The notes under the pieces: model-generated | The model's input: only the letters and a program-made list of their open reading frames with translations | Databases searched by the model: none | What the model was told of the DNA's origin: nothing | Position numbers and translations under genes: made by a program | Assembly: GCF_035582795.1 (NCBI RefSeq) | Contig: NC_134369.1 | Coordinates: forward strand, 62,124,001-62,188,000 | Direction: 5' to 3' | Source: Mycteria americana | Lineage: Eukaryota; Chordata; Aves; Ciconiiformes; Ciconiidae | Length of the DNA stretch: 64,000 nucleotides | Shown: in pieces, positions 38,601 through 64,000 of the stretch | Numbering within the stretch: position 1 is the stretch's first letter | Layout: each line of letters opens with the position of its first letter

Positions 38601-41600
38601 TGGACACCAACTCGTATCATTGTGCCTTCCCTCCACGCGTTACAGCCGCTCACAGAAGTTGTGCAAATCCGGATTCAGACGGCGCAGCAGGCAGCGGTGC
38701 TCAAAATACCACCGAGCCTGCAAACAGACTTGGCCCGATGAATTTTTTTTTTATTTTTAATTTTTTTTAGCGGGAGGTAGCAGCGGCCAAAGGGAGGGCT
38801 TTGGCCGGGGCTGGCAGCAGCGGGGTGCGGGAGCTGGCCCAGGCGCTGCAGGCTGGCGGGAGCTCCAGCGGCAGGCAGGCCGCCGCGCTGCTCTTCCTCA
38901 CGGGACCGCAGGGCAGGGACTGCGTAAGACACTGGAAAGCAGGCGATGCTGCAAAACCATCAGAGGGTTTTATCTATGAGAAAACAAGCAAGAAAGCTGC
39001 GTAAACCTGTGTAGTCAGCTGACAAAAAAAAAAAAAAAAAAGTGCTGCGTCTTATTGGGGAGCAGGGAAAATATTTGCTGCAAGGACGGGGGAGCTGGCT
39101 GATTCCTGGGTTCATGTTCCTCCTCTGGCTGGAGCGCAGCATTGCAGCTCTCGCTTGCCGAGCACGTCCTGCTGTCTTCTGCTCCTGTCCTCAGCTAACC
39201 CCGCCGGCTACGCTAGTCTGAGCATCATTTGCACTGGGACATGCTCTGCCAACGTTGGCTTTCCCTGGCATCCCGTAACAGGCGTGCAGCTGATGTCCGG
39301 TCTCGTCATCACCCCACATCCCCAGAAACGTGTTTAGGAGGGCTTTGCAAGGGAGCACTGAGATCGTGCTGGCTCTTTCCAACCACCGTGCCTCCCTGAT
39401 GGAGGTACCTGTGCCCACGGCACCCCGTACCCTGAACCCTCCGTCCCCACGCTGCCAGCGGTGAGCCCGAGCCGTGGGGCAGCAGCTCTCAACCTGTCGG
39501 AAAGCGGCTGCTCTGCAGCGGGTGAGGGTGGCAGCAGCTGCAGCTCTTGCCCCACGAGCTGCGAGGAGCCCGAGGCTGCCAAGGAGGGATGTAAGGGGGG
39601 ATTGAGAGGGAGCCACGGTTACAGGGGTGCAAGCAGACAGGAGAAGGCAGTCCAGACCTGCTGCCACCGCAACGGAAGGCAAAGGGCTGGGCAGGTGAAC
39701 GCTACTTTCTGGTATGTCCTCCTCACTCCTGCCTGCCCGAGCCGCTTGGTAGACAGGCAGGGCGCAAACCAGAACATGAGATGCTCCAGTAACCCAGCAT
39801 TCAAGAATGCCATCTCTCTTTTTTTGACTTTTCCTTTTAAAATAGGCTAAACTCAGCAGCAAGACAAGGTTTGTGGTCATGATGTGACACCTTCCTTCGA
39901 CTGTGACTTCACTTAACTGCACCTAAGGGTGCAGTTCAGTTCCCACAGTCATCTCTTCCCTCAAATGCTTCCCTGCTTCTCAGTGCTTTAGACTACTGCT
40001 GCCAGCCCTTAAGATTTTTACACATCTGCTTTCTCCCAGGGATGCCTAATCTGGCGTGCAGAACGAGGGTGCCTGGCCCTTCAGCATTTCCACGCTGAAG
40101 TCCTCTCCCTGTGATTTAGCCGTGTTAAGCACTTACTCTGCAAACATAAAGTGAGTGTTTACGCACCTCCCCAGCAGATTGCACCCATTTAGGAAGCTGT
40201 TTGTTCTCAGCACATCTGTGCTATAGACAGAGGTGTTGGCTGATGGGTTTAGTTCTCGGGTAGCAAGTGCCACCAGGATGTATTCCAAAACACACAGCCT
40301 TTCAGGGCAAAGATCTGTGCCAGAAGTGACCAACATGTTCTGGTGAGTGGTATGCCCATCGCCCTGGCTTTGGGACCTGATGTAATGCCTCTGTGAAAAT
40401 GGAACGGGCAGAGGAGCAAGCAGACCAAATTATCCTTGTTCCTTGCATAACTCAATTCCTCACTTGCGATACTAGACTGGTAGCCTCCAGCAAGAAGAAA
40501 GTGCACCATCAGAGGAACATTTCACATCGAGTCCTGAATTTCTGCATTTCTCAAAGTTCTCATGAGGGCTGAGGAGGACTCTTTAGGTAACCAGCATCAG
40601 AAGCCTTAAGGGAATAGAAGATTTGCAAGGGGCTGTGGTGGAAGACTTGGGGAGGAATTCTGCTCAGCCAGACTTGAGGGGGAAAAAAAAAAAAGGAAAA
40701 AAAAAAGAAAAGAATAATGTATTCATACTGAGCAATTAATTTATTTTTCTAGAAACGCTCTCCTGCTTAAATTATAAACCAAGTCCTGGCACTGCTGAGT
40801 GCTATGATTTAATACCCCCATAATTAAAGACTTTGTTGTCATCCGAAGTCCTCACTGTGCAGAGACAAATCACCTCAAGAGCAGTAGAAATGCTTTTTTA
40901 AAAGTCAAAGGCTGATTAGCATGAATACTTGGGAGAGGGCTCCAGCACACAGCCCTCAAACCTCCTGTCCGCTATCACCCCAAACCCAGGCCGGCCCGCC
41001 CCAGCCTGCTGGCCTTGCCCAGGCAGGTTTGGTCAAGCAAGGAACAGCAGGGTCCAAAATATTAATCTAGGCCTTCCCCATTAAGATAACCTGGAGTAAG
41101 ATGGGCGAGACAAATCAAGAAGTAACCCAGGAGCACCTGGGCACTCCGTACGGGATGAGGGATGCTTACCCCAGGACATGCTAGGGAAGATGTTGGTGCT
41201 GTTCCAGCTATGGCGAGCTCTGCAGTGCTCAAACACTAGAGCACGAGGGGAGCTTTAAAAAAACCCCTGTATTAGGGGCTGCACCATTCACACACCAATC
41301 CTTGAAATGTTCCTAAGAGTTTCTTTGGGACTACCGCTTTGACAACAAGTCAAAAGTCTGTATTGTTTTATCACACTGAAGATGTCTGAATAGATCCTGC
41401 AGCCTCCTTACTATGCTTCGGCCATAAGGAAATAGTCACATAAATAATTTTAAAATGAATTAATAGGGCCAGCAACTCGATAAAATGACAACTCTAACAC
41501 AAACCGAGGGCACACAATTTCAACACTGTATTCCACAAAAAGGACTTCCATCGCTCCTGAACATGCATTTACGTGCAGAAACACACAGCTTTCTCGTAGC

Positions 41601-41749
41601 ATTCAGGTACGGAGCTTCAAAGTATCTTTCAGTTTATGTAAAACGTCCATGTGAACAAAGTAAATTTACCACGAAACTAAAGCAAGTGTCAGTGGTAGAC
41701 TGTTTTCACATGTCAAGACAGACGACTATGAACTTTAAAACCTCCCTCT
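35606..41749. other. Convergent intergenic region between AMN and CDC42BPB 3' ends
   Basis: No confident gene. AT-rich islands at about 36,430-36,620 (with octamer ATGCAAAT at 36,463-36,470), 38,010-38,130 and 38,360-38,640 look like possible conserved elements; CpG-dense DNA lies at 37,825-38,010 and 38,255-38,300. An exon-like open frame at 38,771-38,924 stands alone. From about 39.9 kb base composition falls to the AT-rich level of the CDC42BPB locus. The right end (about 40,715-41,749) could instead belong to a longer CDC42BPB 3' UTR ending at the AATAAA (- strand) at 40,740-40,745. Confidence 0.55.
39024..39041. repeat. (A)18 tract
   Basis: Eighteen uninterrupted A on the + strand in the AMN-CDC42BPB intergenic region. 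No retrotransposed gene could be recognised in front of it. Confidence 0.9.
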
Positions 41750-43363
41750 TCTGCTTTATTGACAGGTAAATTGTTCAAAAATGTTCTCACAATTCAATAA
41801 TTACAAAGACTTAGACTTACATTAAAAAAGTAAAAACCAGAAAACCCCCAAAGCAGTAGTGTCCAGCTCTAACTGAGCCCCTTTATCAAGAATCTGAGAA
41901 AAAGAGCAAGTACTGTCGAACACTTAATGTAACAGGATTAAATGTTGACTAGAACACTCAGTTTAAACTAAAGATAAGTGCACGTCCTATACAGTGTTTC
42001 AGAAAAGAACATTAGCCATTGGTATATCATTAGCCCATTTAAACCAAATTTTAAATAAGTGACATCCAACTGTCATAAAATTGGCACAGAAGGCACACTA
42101 GTGTGACAATGACAAACTGGATATGCCAGCCACTGAATTAATTACAAGCTTTTAATGAAACATGGTCACAAATCTTTGATTACTAAATGTATAATACATG
42201 GAAGCATGAGATTAAATATACACGCAAAACATCACCACTGCACGTGGGCCATAGCAAAATATACAGGAGTGTGTTGTGCATTTTTCTACGTGATCAATAC
42301 TTGATTAATAATCATGGGGTCTTCATGCAGGTGAGGATACAACTAATGAGAAAAGCAGCACCCCCAGTTACACATCCTTCACATTCCACTTTGGTAACCA
42401 ATAAAACAGACTGATGTTTTAGTGCGATGTAGTCCCCTAGATCAAGCAGACTTCAAGGGCAATGCGTCCACAAGAAGGCTTGCTAGCTAAACAATGTAGT
42501 GTGTCCTTACACCGAAAAACCCAGGGAGAAACAACTTCTCAGAAGGAGATAGGCAGGAACTAGGAGTAAAATTTTTTTCACAGCAGTAATTACCAATATT
42601 TTAAAAGCCCTGACTAATGACCGATCGATGAGGACTAAAAAGCAGGGTACAGGTAAAAGATAACTGGCAGTAGTCCTATGTACAAGACTAAAAAGTTGGT
42701 AGAAAGATAGAAAGACAGTTATGCAGCTGTATATGTAATGGCTAAATGAATTAAAAGGCCACAAAACTATAACCAACTTTTATTTGACTTCCTGGTGATT
42801 CTATTGATGTTGGTAATGACCTAAAGCTTCCTAGCATTCTCCTTAAGATTTAGGAAACAAAGAGTTATGGGAAAAAGGGAAAAGTGTATTCATTTGAGGA
42901 TGTAACTAGACCTGCTTGCATTTCCTATTTAGAGGTCCAAATTGTGTCTAAAAGGATTTCCTGCTAATGAGACATTACATCATTCTATAGAAAAATAATA
43001 TTCCTGATATTGTAGCAACATTATCAGTATCTCTCTCTATTTCTTTTTCAGCATAAGAATAAGACTATTTACTGGTGGCCTTAAATGCTCCTATGCAATA
43101 AAACTGTGTCACAGCTGTGCAGAAAGGAATCAACCGTAACTGAGCAGTGAACAATTCTGCATAAAAAGCTTGATCGCTATTTAGTAAAGAATTTTCTTCA
43201 TTTCAATAGTTTGTATCTACAATCTGGATATATAATTATTCTTGTACAACACCAGAGATTCAGTGTCAGTCTTGGCACTAGCATCTGAGACAGCTTTGCC
43301 CTTGCTCTTGAATACTCCACAGAGTAGTGGATGATCGAAGCCAGAATGGTGAGAGCCGTAGTG
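41750..43363 (-). other. CDC42BPB: CDC42BPB 3' UTR
   Basis: AT-rich non-coding sequence directly after the stop codon, running about 1.6 kb to the first canonical AATAAA on the - strand (TTTATT at 41,755-41,760 on +). The length is in the range known for mammalian CDC42BPB. A further signal at 40,740-40,745 followed by a long U-rich stretch would give a 2.6-kb UTR. Confidence 0.6.
41755..41760 (-). terminator. CDC42BPB: CDC42BPB candidate polyadenylation signal
   Basis: AATAAA on the - strand, the first canonical one found about 1.6 kb after the stop. The downstream region is only mildly U/GU-rich, so the alternative at 40,745-40,740, followed by a strongly U-rich stretch (40,681-40,713 on +), is a serious competitor. 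Confidence 0.5.

Positions 43364-64000
<20,637 letters not shown>

Noticed and set aside
39024-39041. Poly-A tract as the tail of a processed pseudogene
   Set aside because: The preceding sequence does not resemble any known mRNA and no target-site duplication was seen.

Overview
The window is vertebrate nuclear DNA, almost certainly from a bird. It has spliced genes with GT-AG introns, three CR1 retrotransposon pieces and otherwise few repeats, and a GC- and CpG-rich stretch (about 5.4-39.9 kb) between AT-rich flanks. A turtle or crocodilian cannot be strictly excluded on CR1 content alone. There are no prokaryotic features, and almost all long open frames in the GC-rich part are chance.

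Layout. (1) 1 to about 5.4 kb: AT-rich, without coding exons, ending in two AATAAA signals on the + strand. From known gene order (TRAF3, then AMN, then CDC42BPB reversed) this is most likely the long 3' UTR of TRAF3; the window itself shows no TRAF3 coding sequence. (2) About 5.4-11.0 kb: intergenic. (3) 11,707-35,453, + strand: a complete 12-exon AMN (amnionless) gene. All exon boundaries could be placed on GT/AG sites with matching phases, giving a 478-residue type I membrane protein with signal peptide, Cys-rich module, one transmembrane helix and two NPx(F/Y) endocytic motifs. Intron 3 is about 10.1 kb; CR1 pieces sit in introns 7, 9 and 10. (4) About 35.6-41.7 kb: convergent intergenic DNA with several AT-rich islands that look like possible regulatory elements. 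(5) 41.75-64.0 kb, - strand: the 3' UTR and last 15 coding exons of CDC42BPB (MRCK-beta), coding for the end of the region before C1, then C1, PH, CNH (citron homology) and CRIB domains and the C-terminal tail (712 codons in the window). The 5' part (kinase and coiled coil) lies beyond 64,000.

The neighbours are linked by position, not by known pathway. AMN pairs with cubilin as cubam, the endocytic receptor for intrinsic factor-B12 and other filtered or luminal proteins. CDC42BPB is a CDC42 effector kinase acting on actomyosin. AMN and CDC42BPB are transcribed toward each other, with about 6 kb between their 3' ends.

I found no previously undescribed gene system. The most useful second-look points are: weak splice sites around AMN exon 9 with a retention product that would be soluble; tandem polyadenylation signals in AMN intron 10 that would yield a receptor lacking its endocytic tail; a conserved-looking CAGCAG tandem acceptor in CDC42BPB; HNF4-like sites just upstream of AMN; an AT-rich island fused to a CpG-dense block inside AMN intron 3; a 65-bp tandem repeat with an internal palindrome; and an isolated exon-like open frame at 38.77-38.92 kb.
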